A DNA stretch of 64,000 nt, taken from Dipodascopsis uninucleata var. uninucleata (Eukaryota > Ascomycota > Lipomycetes > Lipomycetales > Lipomycetaceae). The number at the start of each line of letters is the position of its first letter. Positions within the stretch are counted from its first letter, which is position 1. The position numbers and the translations under genes were made by a program. Below are positions 40,600 through 52,700 of the stretch, one piece after another. The notes beneath the pieces were generated by a model. The model saw nothing but the letters and a program-made list of their open reading frames with translations, ran no database searches and was not told the origin of the DNA. The stretch spans positions 744,001 through 808,000 of the forward strand of contig JAJLTO010000005.1 of the NCBI GenBank assembly GCA_030568195.1, given 5' to 3'.

Positions 40600-43161
40600 T
40601 TATTCTAGAGACTCTTTGTATGCCTTCGAACAGCCATAATGTACTATGGTCTGATTAGGAAACACGGATATAACGCTACTACCCAATCTCTTCACGCAAA
40701 CAGGACACATTCGAGTTTCTGATATCGAGACGTGTCTACTGCGTAGAGTAAGAAGAGTACTCTGTGTTCTAACTAATTCTGCCTTCAAAAGAGACGCGTA
40801 AATTCGATCTCGATAAACATTCGCACTTGCAGTACGCAAGTGGCCTTCTAAGAACGGACCAAGAGAAGACATTTGTATATTAGATGGAAGTAACTCCAAA
40901 GCATCCGCAGCCGATAATCTTGAGCCATGTTTCGACAAAAGATCTAAAGCTGCATCCAGATTTATTTCGATTTGTTCATCTGCAAATTGTGCAGGCTGCA
41001 TAGACACTAAAGATGATGATGACGGTGACCTATTTAGCTCTGATTGTTGAGGAGGATGAAGAAATGACGATAAGGCGGGTGGAGATGATCCCGGCTTGTA
41101 TGTGGATGATGAATTTGAGGGTCTGCGTGATTTGGCATTAGTCAAACGCGAGCCTGCAGGTCGAAGATACAGCTCCAGAAGAGTGTGAAATACTGTTTTA
41201 CTATTCGGTAACTCGGTTTCATAAACCGAGACACAATAATCCTGCGCCTTCGCATAGTCTTTCAATCCATATACATAAATCTCGAGTGCACGCTTGTGTT
41301 CTCCCATTCGGCTAAAGAGAATTGCTCTTGCTTCCCAAAATACGCTTAGATCACGAGGAATTGAGCTCATTATTTTTTCTGGTTTGTACTGGCTCGATTC
41401 TTTCAAAAGCTTCAAAAATTTAGTCATAGGCTCGACGACCATCGTATCATCCATTGGGTATATAAAAAGATTGGACTTAACATCTTCTAAGTATGCAAGT
41501 GCTAGCTGATTGTGTAAATCTGGAGATAAATCTTTGCCTTCAAATATTATAAATTCTAAGTACTTCCGAAAAAGCGAATTTGAAATGCCTTGTAGATATT
41601 TTGTAACCTCCGATCTCGACAATGACTCTGACTCTGATGTATTCGACATAAATATTTCACAGCCATAGATCTCATCACAATGAAGGGGCCATTTTGCAAA
41701 CTCAAATATAATATCCAAATAGTTATTATCAAGCCTCTGTAAATATCTTACAGTTGGTTCTGGCCCCAGCAATTCTATAGCGTCCTTCTTTCCTTCACCG
41801 AGATCCTTCAATAGCAAAAGTGCTTCTCGGTGCATCTTCTTACTGTAGTAGTAATCGATCAAATCAGTAAATCTACCGCATTTTATTAGCTCCTCCTTTA
41901 CAGTTTGTTGATCGCAGTGATTATCTAATCTGACGAGCGGCCCAACAAGCTGAGGATTAATCAAAATATAACATCGAAGCATTGTAGTGTCAACTAAAGT
42001 ATGTTCACGCTCGAGATCCGAGTCGAACTCACTTAAATTCAGCGGCTCGGACGACACCAGGTTCAGATCTTCTTTTGTTATTGCGCCACTAGCAATGGCT
42101 TCCAACTTTGATAATTTCCTTCTAGTATCGACAAGATACATCAAAAGGTATCTCACAGCTTTCTCAAGGCTCTTTCCGGAGAGATTATCTGGTCCAGCAG
42201 GATCGACAATTGGACCATTATCTGCAGATTGTGGTTTTTGTTTCCGCCTTATTGTTCTATTCTTTTCTATTTTAGAATCTGTGGGTTTTCCACCAATTGA
42301 TAGAAAATTAGTGAACGTATCCACAATTGATGTATTGTCCTTTTCGTCCTTTTGAATCGAAGGCTTCAAAAATCTGTCGAAAAACTTGACATCCTGCTCC
42401 TTTCTTGCGTCAGCACCTACGGACGTAATAGAATCTACGTCTGCTTCAGAACGCGTTGTCATATGTGTAACAGTGCTGACCCTTCGCTCACTTCGCAAGG
42501 TATCATTCTTCGAACTAAATAGATTTATAGAGAATGCACTGCTGCTCTTTCTGGTAGTATTGGCTACCACCTTGTCTCGAGGCTTTAAAAATCGCTCTAG
42601 TATGTTCAAATCACTGTCCTTCTGCTTCTGATCAGGCTGGTTTGGAAGAATATTAATATCTGCAGCTTGTTCTCTAGCATTTGCAGAGGACAAAAGTTTT
42701 ACGACTGGATCTGCGACTATAGTTGTAGGTACAACAGATACATTTTGAGGTAAAGTATCATTGTCTTCATTAGTATATTGTGCAGTTTCGATGTTGCTTT
42801 CAGCTCCAGCTAAATTACCATTCACAGCCATCGCATCGTCCAAAGTATGCTCATCTTTCCCATTTTGATTGTTGTTTTCTCTGACATTGTCCAACACTGT
42901 CTTATTGCCAGCTCCGGAAACAGAAGGCGGGAAAAGCCTTAAAACTCGTTCGGGTGGAATTGACAGTTCTGAAAATAAACTCATGGACTGTCTAAACCTC
43001 CTCCGATAAAATAGATCCTCAGCCTTTAGCACTCTGAGTTCCCTGAGCTGGCTCATCTTATCATCTACGAGACCATCCGTCAGTTCTTCCACTAATGCTA
43101 TTGCCTCATCGAATTGCTTTCTATCGATTAAAGACTTAATCTGAGTATCGAACAGCTGCAT
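40600..43161 (-). CDS. VPS39: Vps39/Vam6-like HOPS subunit without an N-terminal CNH domain
   Basis: HOPS tethering subunit for vacuole fusion. Single exon, 853 residues. The Vps39 helical part is clear: it opens MQLFDTQIKSLIDRKQFDEA, the part right after the CNH propeller in human VPS39 (near residue 312). It continues with LEKAVRYLLMYLVDTRRKL, TLVDTTMLRCYILINPQLV (Vps39_1) and TVRYLQRLDNNYLDIIFEFA. It ends with the Vps39_2 zinc motif CPVCVKRLGSSVISVFPN then VHYGCSK. A Ser/Asp-rich insert of about 230 residues lies near 90-320. A CNH domain should precede this, but the 880 bp upstream are full of stops on this strand. So either the gene lacks the domain or a distant exon was missed. Vps3/TGFBRAP1 is a less likely reading. 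Confidence 0.88.
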   Translation of the reverse strand: MQLFDTQIKSLIDRKQFDEAIALVEELTDGLVDDKMSQLRELRVLKAEDLFYRRRFRQSMSLFSELSIPPERVLRLFPPSVSGAGNKTVLDNVRENNNQNGKDEHTLDDAMAVNGNLAGAESNIETAQYTNEDNDTLPQNVSVVPTTIVADPVVKLLSSANAREQAADINILPNQPDQKQKDSDLNILERFLKPRDKVVANTTRKSSSAFSINLFSSKNDTLRSERRVSTVTHMTTRSEADVDSITSVGADARKEQDVKFFDRFLKPSIQKDEKDNTSIVDTFTNFLSIGGKPTDSKIEKNRTIRRKQKPQSADNGPIVDPAGPDNLSGKSLEKAVRYLLMYLVDTRRKLSKLEAIASGAITKEDLNLVSSEPLNLSEFDSDLEREHTLVDTTMLRCYILINPQLVGPLVRLDNHCDQQTVKEELIKCGRFTDLIDYYYSKKMHREALLLLKDLGEGKKDAIELLGPEPTVRYLQRLDNNYLDIIFEFAKWPLHCDEIYGCEIFMSNTSESESLSRSEVTKYLQGISNSLFRKYLEFIIFEGKDLSPDLHNQLALAYLEDVKSNLFIYPMDDTMVVEPMTKFLKLLKESSQYKPEKIMSSIPRDLSVFWEARAILFSRMGEHKRALEIYVYGLKDYAKAQDYCVSVYETELPNSKTVFHTLLELYLRPAGSRLTNAKSRRPSNSSSTYKPGSSPPALSSFLHPPQQSELNRSPSSSSLVSMQPAQFADEQIEINLDAALDLLSKHGSRLSAADALELLPSNIQMSSLGPFLEGHLRTASANVYRDRIYASLLKAELVRTQSTLLTLRSRHVSISETRMCPVCVKRLGSSVISVFPNQTIVHYGCSKAYKESLE

Positions 43162-44041
43162 GGCTCTTGTCTCCGAGTTTTCTATGAGCCAAGAAAATTA
43201 AAGAGCTCCTCTGTCTTTCGCAGTCCGGCGCTGCTTCTATATCAACTCTATCTTCGGTAGATTTAACTTTATAATCCTATAATACGCGTCGGTGGCCAAC
43301 CTCCACAATTTCGTCTTCTGTAGATTCTTTTATACATATACAAAAGTGAGTCTGGATTTTGCTAGTGATTACGAACCTGGTTAGGGTCGTAAATGAAATA
43401 GATTAGGGTTGATGTCTATCGTTATCGGAACTTTTCGAGTAATAGGAACAGAGGTTAGTACGAAATATATAACTATATTAGAATAACATCTCCAAAACAA
43501 AATAATTGGACTATCTATGTACCATTAACTGATGAAGGAGATAAATATGATGCCTCATGTTAATTGCAATGCTCTCCAGATTGCGTGAGATAAATATTCA
43601 AGATATAAGTTGTTAGATCTGAGCAAATTGTGCATTAAAAAGCCTCGTAATATGAGGCTCTGTTAGACGTCTTTTGACTGACCTTCATAGTCAGCTAAAA
43701 TTATTAAATATACACGAATGAATTTGAATCGAACGAACTTCTAAGAAGACTTGTATTTAAAATGAAACGAGCAAAACATTTGAATAAGCTTAATTTTAAT
43801 GATAGAAAGTAAATATTATACATTGAAATATCGATAGTTATGGCATTTATGTACAATTAATCTTCCAAACTCCGGTTAAGCAACAAAACAGCCCTTACAC
43901 GACGAAGAGCCGATAGCAGAAATATCATCCTATATTTTATGTATAACTTAACGACTTCATAATATAAATTTGCCAGAATACTAAATGGCCAGAAAGATCA
44001 AAATACTGATGGTAAATTCAGATACCTTGGTAGATGAATTT
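43162..44041. other. Tandem intergenic region upstream of the VPS39-like gene
   Basis: About 880 bp, AT-rich, stops in all minus-strand frames. A perfect six-pair inverted repeat AGCCTC/GAGGCT with a 7-nt loop lies at 43641-43659. No coding signal, notably no CNH domain. Confidence 0.55.
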
Positions 44042-46610
44042 TTATTGACCGAATTCAAAATTCTCCAGATCCAGAGATCCATAATCGGATTCAATACCCG
44101 GAGATCCTGTACGAGTCATAACATTTTCTTCCTTCTCCGTAGACTCCCTGGGTCGCTTCAAGCGATTTGAAGATGCAGCAGGTGCAGATACCACAGCAAT
44201 ATCACTAGAGGCATCATCATTACCAGTAGGGGCAGCAGAATTTACACTTTCTTGACCACCATTCAAATTATCTAGATCTAAGCCATTACCTTGATTTATT
44301 GCGGGAGACGAAGTTGGATGCACTTCTGATGCCCACTCCGGAAACACTGCTGCAGTCTCGAACTGAGAACCTGTATTATGCCTCTTACTGCTAGGTTCTG
44401 TCTCACCAGTTACAGACACTACCGGAAGGGTATTCGATTCGATAGACTGTCTTCCATCTTCCGCTGCATTGAGGACTGCTACAAGCGATGGTAAAGAGTG
44501 CTCACTACTTGTCGTCCCATTGATACGCAGAGATTGAGCTTCGGTCAAATCAGGTGAAATGGAAGTCATAGGTTGTGACTGTGTGTAATTACTAGGCGTC
44601 AGCCTGAAATCTGCTACATGATCTCGCGAATATCCAGGAGTAGAGACAGATTGTGAAGGCGAGCGTTGATTAATACTAGTAGACTCTGAAGAAGTGTAGT
44701 CATGTTGCGGGTAAAAAAACGGAGGGATAGTCTGTTGATGTGAAGATGTAGGTGATAAGAGATAGCTTTGTTGTGAAAGCGATGTCGGTAACGACGACGT
44801 CGCTAATGCTGAATTACTCACAGCACTGATAGGCTGTGAATACGAACTCGGGTTCTCCGCATGACTGGTAGATCTTCCGGCATATGCTTCAGCATATTGA
44901 CTGGAAGCTTGTGGATGAGATAATTGAGGTTGCGAAGTAGCGCGCTGCGTATGAGCTGTTGCAGCGGGTTCATCTTCTTCATCGCTAAGAGTTAGGTCAA
45001 TAACATTTGATTGCCTAAATGTGGACGGCGTTGATCTAGCAGAACTTTCCCGGAGTTCGACAGGCTTATTAGTTTCCCAATCCGCGGGAGGTGTTCCCTC
45101 ATCATTATCAGAGTCCTCATCATCGCTAGCATCCAGTACGCTTGGCAGAGGAGGCTTCCAAATACCAGTTGGATCAATTTCAACAGAATCTGCATCCTTA
45201 GAGGTATTTTTTAAGATATCATCCACATAACTTATAATGTTAGTATTTAACTAGCCGATAGCATCATATAATCTTACCTGTCTATAGCAATATCCTCTAG
45301 AGGGGCGAAAATGTTACATATAGGACACTGCCATGTCTATAAAACTCTAGTTAGAAAATTACATGGAATACAAATTTAATATTTACCTCTGCCTGTTCTT
45401 GTAGCTGGATATAAGATGTAGCATCGAAACACTGGACGTGCGAACATCGTATCGAGCGTATCGGGATTTGAATTCGTGAAAATGATAGAGGACATTTCAA
45501 TGACATTATTGTAGAAGTTGCTACTATATCGTCATCTTCTGAATTGGACTTCGTGACTATTAAGGAAATTAGTATAAATAACCATAAATAAGCAAGCATT
45601 AATCTAACTGTATACTTACTTTGTGCGATAACTGTCTCTTTAGCAAGTCGGCGACCTGAAGTTATTCTAGTTACAAGCTGCTGTACAGTCTTTCGACGAG
45701 CAAAGTATAAAACAACGGTATATCTATAGTTCGTGAAAGCATAAGTAACCTCAACTGCATTTCTAATATTCGCATCTTTAACAGTATAGTCCGTAATATC
45801 AGCTGGTTTCACCGTTCCAGGTTTGTTCTTGAGACCTCGGAAGTTTGCTTGTACGGGTTTATTATTTACTCGTACTTCAAAATGCTGCGGAAATTGGATG
45901 GCAGCTTGTCGAAACGTATCATCCGTTGCGGCTCCAAGGAGATATACTCTGTAACTGGGATCATCTCTTAATCTCTCTATATGCGCCAGATTAAAGCGAA
46001 ATGTCATTGTAAATGACCCTTTTCCTTTTGGTTGTACTATAGTATATATAACATTAGAGGTCGCACAACATTTATTATAGTCTAGATACTTACTATTACA
46101 AATGCACGGATAATGAAATTGCTCTAGTAAACTATAAAACGGACTAGGCTTGAATTTCAAAGATTCTAGAGTTATGACACTATGTTAGTATACATCTTCT
46201 TCGAATAGAGCTTTCGTTGTTGTCTACGATAAAAGTCGTACCTCCATCGACTGAAAATGACGCTGGTTCTGCAGAAGCTGTTCGGCCTGTCGCGACTTGC
46301 GAAGCATAAGCAGATACCGCCGTAGCTGATGATGATCCTCTGTTTCCTTGTAAGTACCTACAAGACAGGATTTCATACTTGTTAGTGTTATGATAATTGT
46401 AATCGATCCAGTAAAGTTCACTTACGACGGCCGTGAGGCATGATAAACAGCATACTGCTCTAGAATTGATCTTTTGGCAACCTCGTATTCTTGTACTCGA
46501 TTGTTCGCTCGCAGTTCGTTGAGCTTGCCAACTAAGCGCATCTGAAGTACATTTTTACGCCCATTCGTTGGAAGACCTAAAGTGCGTAGTACTGACTTCA
46601 GCGGTGGCAT
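44042..46610 (-). CDS. PLI1: SUMO E3 ligase of the SIZ/PIAS family (Pli1-like), seven exons
   Basis: Nuclear SUMO ligase. Exons: 46610-46426, 46357-46242, 46165-46094, 46036-45620, 45556-45387, 45336-45278, 45230-44042, all in phase, 735 residues. Exon 1 holds a SAP DNA-binding domain (LKSVLRTLGLPTNGRKNVLQ). The PINIT domain starts in exon 3 (FKPSPFYSLLEQF) and fills exon 4. The SP-RING (about 284-330) is split over exons 5 and 6: CPLSFSRIQIPIRSIRCSHV, QCFDATSYIQLQ, then TWQCPICN, with all zinc ligands. After it comes the acidic, Ser-rich tail with VIDLTLSDEEDE, a good SUMO-interacting motif. Most introns have TACTAAC-like branch sites. Name follows S. pombe Pli1; Siz1 or Siz2 would serve equally. 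Confidence 0.93.
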
Positions 46611-47230
46611 CGTCAGCTCTTGGTTGACATATCTAAGTATTTCCTATGTGTCCGAATAGATTTCGCCTTGTTAGTAATCTGTTATTCCTCTTACAGCAAC
46701 TTTGGTAATAGCTCGCTCATGGTGCCATCATGCATCTTCACTCACGTTATGCCTAGCATAAGTATCATCCGGCATATTGGAATAACGAGCCCCCCCTGGC
46801 TAATATACCAATGATGTCGTAGATATCAGACCAATCTCTCCGCCGTAGCTGTCAAATGTGTCCGATGCTTTGCTTGTCCTTCTGTATCTTAGCTTGTCCT
46901 ACTGGCGGGACAACTTCAACACCAACAAATGTGTCGTATTTTCATCCACTACGCTTCAATTGCGTAATGCTAAGTGTATTCTAATATGAACTTTATGGCG
47001 AATTTCTATGTATTAATTATCTGCTCTGTATGTCTATAATAATTTGTGCTTGAACAATCCCTAATTGTTGGGTTTGAAAATGCCACTTCGTCAGAGATCT
47101 TGCTGAAAGCTCATCGTCGTGACATTTTTTGGGAGTTGTGAACACAAAAAAATAAAGCTTCCAAAAAATTTTCTTCCTCACTTACATTTTCACTGGTCGT
47201 TCTAAAACACCATTATTTCACAAGTACACC
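46611..47230. promoter_or_regulatory. Divergent upstream region of the SIZ and LLP genes
   Basis: About 620 bp. The LLP-proximal 120 bp carry a PAC-like site and an RRPE-like site (listed separately). No gene seen. Confidence 0.5.
47109..47173 (+). promoter_or_regulatory. PAC-like plus RRPE-like sites upstream of the LLP gene
   Basis: AGCTCATCGT (47108-47117 region) is the complement of ACGATGAGCT, one base off the PAC consensus GCGATGAGCT. CCAAAAAATTTTC follows at 47161-47173, with an RRPE core. The pair sits 60-120 bp before the start, the usual place in ribosome-biogenesis promoters. Confidence 0.55.
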
Positions 47231-47822
47231 ATGGCAAAATCATTGAGAGCAAAGACGAAAGTCCGCAATCGTGGAATTAAAAGAGATAAGATCTTTGCAC
47301 CTGCTGAACTGGCGAGAACTGTAAGGCTCTCGAAAAAATTAACTGGTGGCAACAACGGCTCTGAGATTATGATTGATACAGATGAGATCAAAAATGACTC
47401 TACTGAAGGTTGGTTATCTGATTCATTGCTCAATTATATTGCGTTTGTCGACCACTCTGTGGACTCGTCATCTTTTGTATCTCCGTCTCAAAAACAGAAG
47501 AGAAAAATGAATATTATTGACATATATTCACTGATAGGATTGGCATCTTTGCAAGAGTTTAATATGTAGAGAAAGAGTAGCATATGTTAAAATGAATTAG
47601 ATAGAAGTACATTTTACTAACTCATCTTGACTTTCGATAGTTATAGAGGGCACTGAAATGACTGTTGATTCGGAATCTAATACTAAACAGTCAATAAGCA
47701 CTAGTGGATGGAAAGGATCCCGAAACGAACAGTGGAAACAGAAGAAAGCCAGTAAACGATCTACTAAGAAGAGATTAGGTAATCGTGCTCTTGTATTTCC
47801 TAGTAAGAAGAACAAGAAGTAG
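47231..47822 (+). CDS. LLP/LLPH-type nucleolar protein (yeast YBL028C, DUF2423)
   Basis: Small, very basic nucleolar protein linked to 60S ribosome assembly (family of human LLPH). Exon 1 is 47231-47408; exon 2 is best placed at 47641-47822, giving 119 residues. The N-terminus MAKSLRAKTKVRNRGIKR matches the MAKS..RAK start of the family. Exon 2 supplies ISTSGWKGSRNEQWKQKKAS, equivalent to STSGWRDGRHHTYKKAK of YBL028C, then a Lys/Arg-rich tail. The intron uses an unusual GTTGGT donor but has a perfect TACTAAC (47615-47621) and GATAG acceptor 19 nt on. An acceptor at 47646 also keeps frame, two residues shorter. Left unspliced, the frame would stop at 112 residues without the GW motif. PAC/RRPE sites upstream agree with a ribosome role. 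Confidence 0.8.
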
Positions 47823-48305
47823 GTACTTTTACTATGGGGAGCTTTTGATATTAAATCAATAGTCTAGTATAGAAATAGGCATCTGAGATAGTAATGGCTT
47901 TGTATGCTCGCTATTTATGGATTCACAGGTGTTCAGTTAAACGGACGATAATTAGAAAAGTTTGGTATTGGTTATTGCGGATTATTTTGATGGAATCGTG
48001 TTAATTGTTTGTTCCATAGTATACTGGTGATTTTTTGATCTCTAATCATTTTTGCTTAACATGAGTGTCATTATGCCATATTATAATTTAAGGTATAGTA
48101 ATAAAGGATTCAAATTAAATATTATTTTCCATCTTCGTACGTCTATTTTATGTATTAGAAGTTTCGGATTGTAACAGCTTTGTATACAGAAGAATTGCAA
48201 TTTGCAAATCATTTTCGTCTACAGAAACGGGTGTTCAAGAAACATGTCATGCGATAGCTCGTATATCGTAGTAAACATACGTTCAGGATATTCTGCAGTA
48301 TTAGC
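47823..48305. other. Convergent intergenic region between LLP and CCL1
   Basis: About 480 bp, AT-rich. No supported frame. Confidence 0.5.
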
Positions 48306-49391
48306 TTAAGCCTTGATTCTCTTGGTGTCTTCCGAAATGTCATTATTGGCCTCTGGTTCGGCCTTTCGCTTCTTGATCTCGTCTGGATGCCGACAGAAAT
48401 AAAGCTTCTTGTCTATTGCCATCGCTCTCTCTTTTTCCAGCTTCTTGGATCCACGTAAAATGTATTCACGAATATTAGATATAGCATTTGTTAACTGCTG
48501 TAGTAGTTCTGGTTGGTTAGGAAATTTGAACCGTAAATAGCCTGCTATCATCTGTTCATTAGACATTGATAGAGCGCCCAAGGCGATTTGCGGTGGTGTA
48601 AACAGAAATGCTGCATCAGAGAACAAGCTCTCATTAGTATACTTTCTTGCTGTATCATGCGCAATGCCAATCGCATCTAGTTGATCTGGATATACAGACT
48701 GTAGATCAAGGAAATATCCATGAATTGCATTGAATGCATGATGTACCATCAGCGTGAAAGACAGTGCCTGCGCAACTATGAACTCGAGATCAAGGATCAT
48801 AGCTGGTGTTACCTTCTGCAGAGGCTCGGTAAAGTTCTCAATTGATATAAAATGATTTTCAGCTTTTGTAGCTAGGAACAAACATGTGTATCTGTCAGAT
48901 TGACTCGTCATTAGTCCTTGAACACTAAAGTGATCTTAGAAACAGTATTAACCACAAAGCTTACGCACACAATATTTTTTGGATGATACTCCATCACACT
49001 GTATCTGAGATAAAATCGTTTTAAGAAAGAAATTGCCGTCGCCTAGCAGTATATTATCATATAAGCACTCTTCTTAGACGTCTTTACGATGTCATACAAC
49101 GTCTATGACAGTCATGCGATAACTCACCTTAACATGCGATGGAAGCTTATATACACCAGCTAGATCCTGGGCTTTCACACAGTAGTACATTACAAGATCA
49201 TATTCTTCCTCTGCAGTTAAAAATTCGATAGTGCCTTCAATTCCCTTTTGCAAATATTCTTTTCGCAGCCCTTCCACTGCTCTAGTATTTACTGATCGTC
49301 GAATTTCAGCCAGTTCGTCTTTTTTGAATGACCAAATTCGAAATTGAGATGTCTGCCTGTACAAATCATCGTCAGATTTTGGAGGTGCCAT
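48306..49391 (-). CDS. CCL1: Cyclin H (TFIIH/CAK subunit, Ccl1/Mcs2)
   Basis: Regulatory partner of the Kin28/Cdk7 kinase in TFIIH, for promoter escape and, in some fungi, CDK activation. Exons 49391-49128, 49042-48969, 48891-48306 give 307 residues (human cyclin H 323). The opening DDDLYRQTSQFRIWSF is typical. The cyclin box runs over all three exons: LTAEEEYDLVMYYCVKAQDL, then exon 2 (AISFLKRFYLRYSVMEYHPK) and the junction NIVYTCLFLATKAENHFISI. The second fold includes LDLEFIVAQALSFTLMVHHA and PPQIALGAL. The C-terminal tail is basic (KKRKAEP). Exon 2 is only 74 nt. Junctions were set by phase and family alignment. Confidence 0.93.
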
Positions 49392-49796
49392 TATAAAGCA
49401 CCTTTCAAGTTTCTTACTTCTCTGTCACTTATAATTGTCTTAGGTCCTTATTATTTCTCTAGAATTTCTAACAGTTTCCTTTACTGTGTATTGTGCTATT
49501 CCTATTCTAATATATACCAAGTAGTTAATACGTGAAGACTATTTGGGAGGAAGATCGTAATAATTACTGCGGCGTAAATACTGGCTGGAGCAGACCTTAC
49601 TTCCTTTAAGGAAATATTGCACAGTTAAAGCTAACGGGCGTCGTTGCTTATCTCAAATAACCAGTGAATAGAGAAGAACGCGTCATCTATAGCTCAACTT
49701 TATTTAGAAGAAAGAGAGAATTTGAAGAAATTAATGGTGCTTGGCATTGCATAGATAGAAACAGCCTGCCAGACTGCAAGAGGAAGTTGCAGCAAA
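49392..49796. promoter_or_regulatory. Divergent upstream region of CCL1 and the GT90 gene
   Basis: About 400 bp. A plus-strand frame from 49664 overlaps the GT90 start in another frame and is taken as chance. No motif recognised. Confidence 0.45.
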
Positions 49797-52700
49797 ATGA
49801 TTCTCCTTCGTCTTTCCCGATCAGCTCCCTTTTTGACGTTGGTAGCCTCTTTGCTATCTGTGGTAGCAAGCTTTGTCATTCCTTATTCGAGATATCTGTT
49901 CTCCGCAAGCTTTTCATGGGCGTGGTTTTGTCTAGCTACTTTTCTACCAATAGACAGATTGTTCATTGCATCTGATGTTCAACACAAGTATCGTCGAATT
50001 GATGTGGTGATCTGTGCCAACTGCATCGTATTGAGTACTGCTTGTGCTAGTTTACTAGGTGAACGTGGAAGTGGTCTCGGATCTGTAAGTCTATTGCGAG
50101 ATGATGATTTACAATCTGTGGATTTGGATTTTGTAGCAATTGCTAATGGAAATGATATAGGTCTTGATTCCTCTCCTAGTTCACATCCTTCGTTTTCAGT
50201 ATATGACCTCAGAGTCATTTAATGATCGATATATACCAGCAGATAAGCACAATGTCAATTCAATGATTAATGTTGACCCAGGAACACTTGTGTTTATTAC
50301 AATAACGTCACTACTCGCACTCTTACCAAATTATCCAGGGGCATCTCAGTTAGTTTTCGGTATATGTTCCAGTATATTTGCTGCCATATACTTGTCAATT
50401 TCTGATATCAGCATACCTTTGACACGCACTGTCATGCGCGAAATATCGGCTTATTCGTCACTTGGGCTGCTATTGATGTCAATTCTACTAGATGGCTGGG
50501 CAGGATGGAGTACTCTAGGCACATCTGACGGTAGCGCTACGATGATTATTATCTGGTCTATTTTCTCTGCTGTAAAAAATCTTATTATTATGATCTTAAT
50601 TCAACAGCTATCTCCTATAAATGCATCGTTTGTGGACCTCATTGGTACTCTGAGCACTGCTCTGTATACACATACCGCTTGGAAAGTCACTGCTATGTGC
50701 TTTTCTTATATGGCAATCGCTAGTACTTTACTTCCAGCACATATAGGCGAGAAGAGGGTTCGTTATGTTTCTATCCGTCTAAGCAAACTAATCACGTTAA
50801 TTATCTCCCTCTTTCTATTTTGCTTTGGCGTCTTTCTTGCTGTGAAACCAAGGATTAGCGGCAGCTCTCAAATTATCCGAGTATCCTTAGAAAATGATAG
50901 CAGTGACGGGTGGAATACTACAATTCATCCAATATCTTGGCTTATTGATACGAATACTGTTGCTTATGATAATTTTCTCTCCAAGCAATCTGCGACGTAT
51001 CCTGAGGCTGTAAAGGAGTATAAACGTCGATACAATATCAATCCACCTCCAAACTTTGACAAGTGGTTTGCTTTTGCTACTGAGCATAAGAGTGCTGTTG
51101 TCGATGATTATGACAGCATATATGACAGTTTACGACCTTTTTGGGGTCTTCGGCCAGTGGACATCCGATCCAGTGTACGTGACGTGCTTACTACTCAAGG
51201 AAACCATCTTTTAGGTGTTCATATTCGTGATGGACAGATAGCGAACATGACTGGTGGTGGGGGTACTTGGTTTGAAAAGTCGCTAGAGTCCATGTTTGGT
51301 GGCTTTGTTAAATTTCTTCCAGATATGGATCTTGCTTTCAATCTGCTCGAAGTTTCTCGAGTAGTACTTCCACATGCCGACTTAAGTGCTCTTATGGACG
51401 AGCCATTGGCGTCTGGAACAAAGAATGAGTTTACTAAACCGGGTGAAGTTCATGGAGATGTTACACAATACTCTAAAACAGATTATTTTCATTCCGTCAA
51501 TTTTGACACTGTTGAGAAGCAATCATCTTGGGGTCACGTTAAGCTTGCGTGTTCACCAAAGTCTCCCGTTAAAGAATCCAAACAAGATAAGATAAATAGT
51601 TATGCTCTCTCAATTGGATTTGTTAAAAATGCTTCTGCTGCGTCTGATATATGTCTTTCACCTTCATATAAGTACAAGCATGGATCACTTGTGCGTCCTG
51701 AGATTTTTAGCATGGTTACTGATCCAGTTCCAATTTTTTCGCAGAGTAAGCTGTCGTCTTTTGCTGATATATTATACCCATCACCGTCTTATTTTGCTGA
51801 AAAAATTGGTTATGTTGAGGGACTAGATAAATACTGGGTGGACAAGAAGCCTCTTTTATATTGGAGGGGATCAACAACGGGCTTGCATGCCGTCGGAGGT
51901 TACTGGAGATCCGGTCATCGACAGCGAACAGTAAAGTACTTCAATGCTTTCCATGATAACTGTACGCTTCTTATGGATCCCAGTCACTCGGAAGACTTTC
52001 TTGTAAAGGCGAAACTAGGGATTCTTCAGAAATCGAAGTCGGATATTAACTTGGAACAGCTTGTGAACCTCGAAAAGCAGTCAAAGGAGAAAGAGAAGCT
52101 TGAAAGTTCTGATCTTCAAGTGAATAACGTTCAGGATACTGCTATAGAAAATTCTGGCAAGAGTAAAGCTGACGCCGCCAAGGCAGATACTATCGATCCC
52201 GATACTGTCAGACCTGATAATGGGAAGTCTAATAGTGTGACGTCTGGTGACAGCAATTCTCATGCTTCCGAATCTCTAGGCTCGAAAAAGTTAATGAAAC
52301 GAGAGGATGACGAGTCAGAAATGCGTCATATCGATTCTGTGACCGGCATAGATAGTAGTCATGGACAGACCAAGAATTTTGCTGATTTTACCCAAAAACA
52401 AGCAGATGCAGAAGTTGTTGAATATGATTCAAGTTTCATAGAGTTGAAAATCCCTAAAAGTAACTTCAAAGAGACTATAGATGTTAGATTTTCTAGTTTT
52501 ACTCAATGTGACGAGGGCGATTGTCAAGCCCAGCTCTCTTTTTTTGGTGATGCCGCTCCGTATGCAAGCTTCCAGGATGGTTGGAAATATAAGTACTTGC
52601 TGGATCTTGATGGTAATAGTTTCTCTACAAGATTTTACGCATTTATGCGTTCGCGGTCGCTTGTAATAAAACAGACAATAATGAGAGAATGGCATGATGA

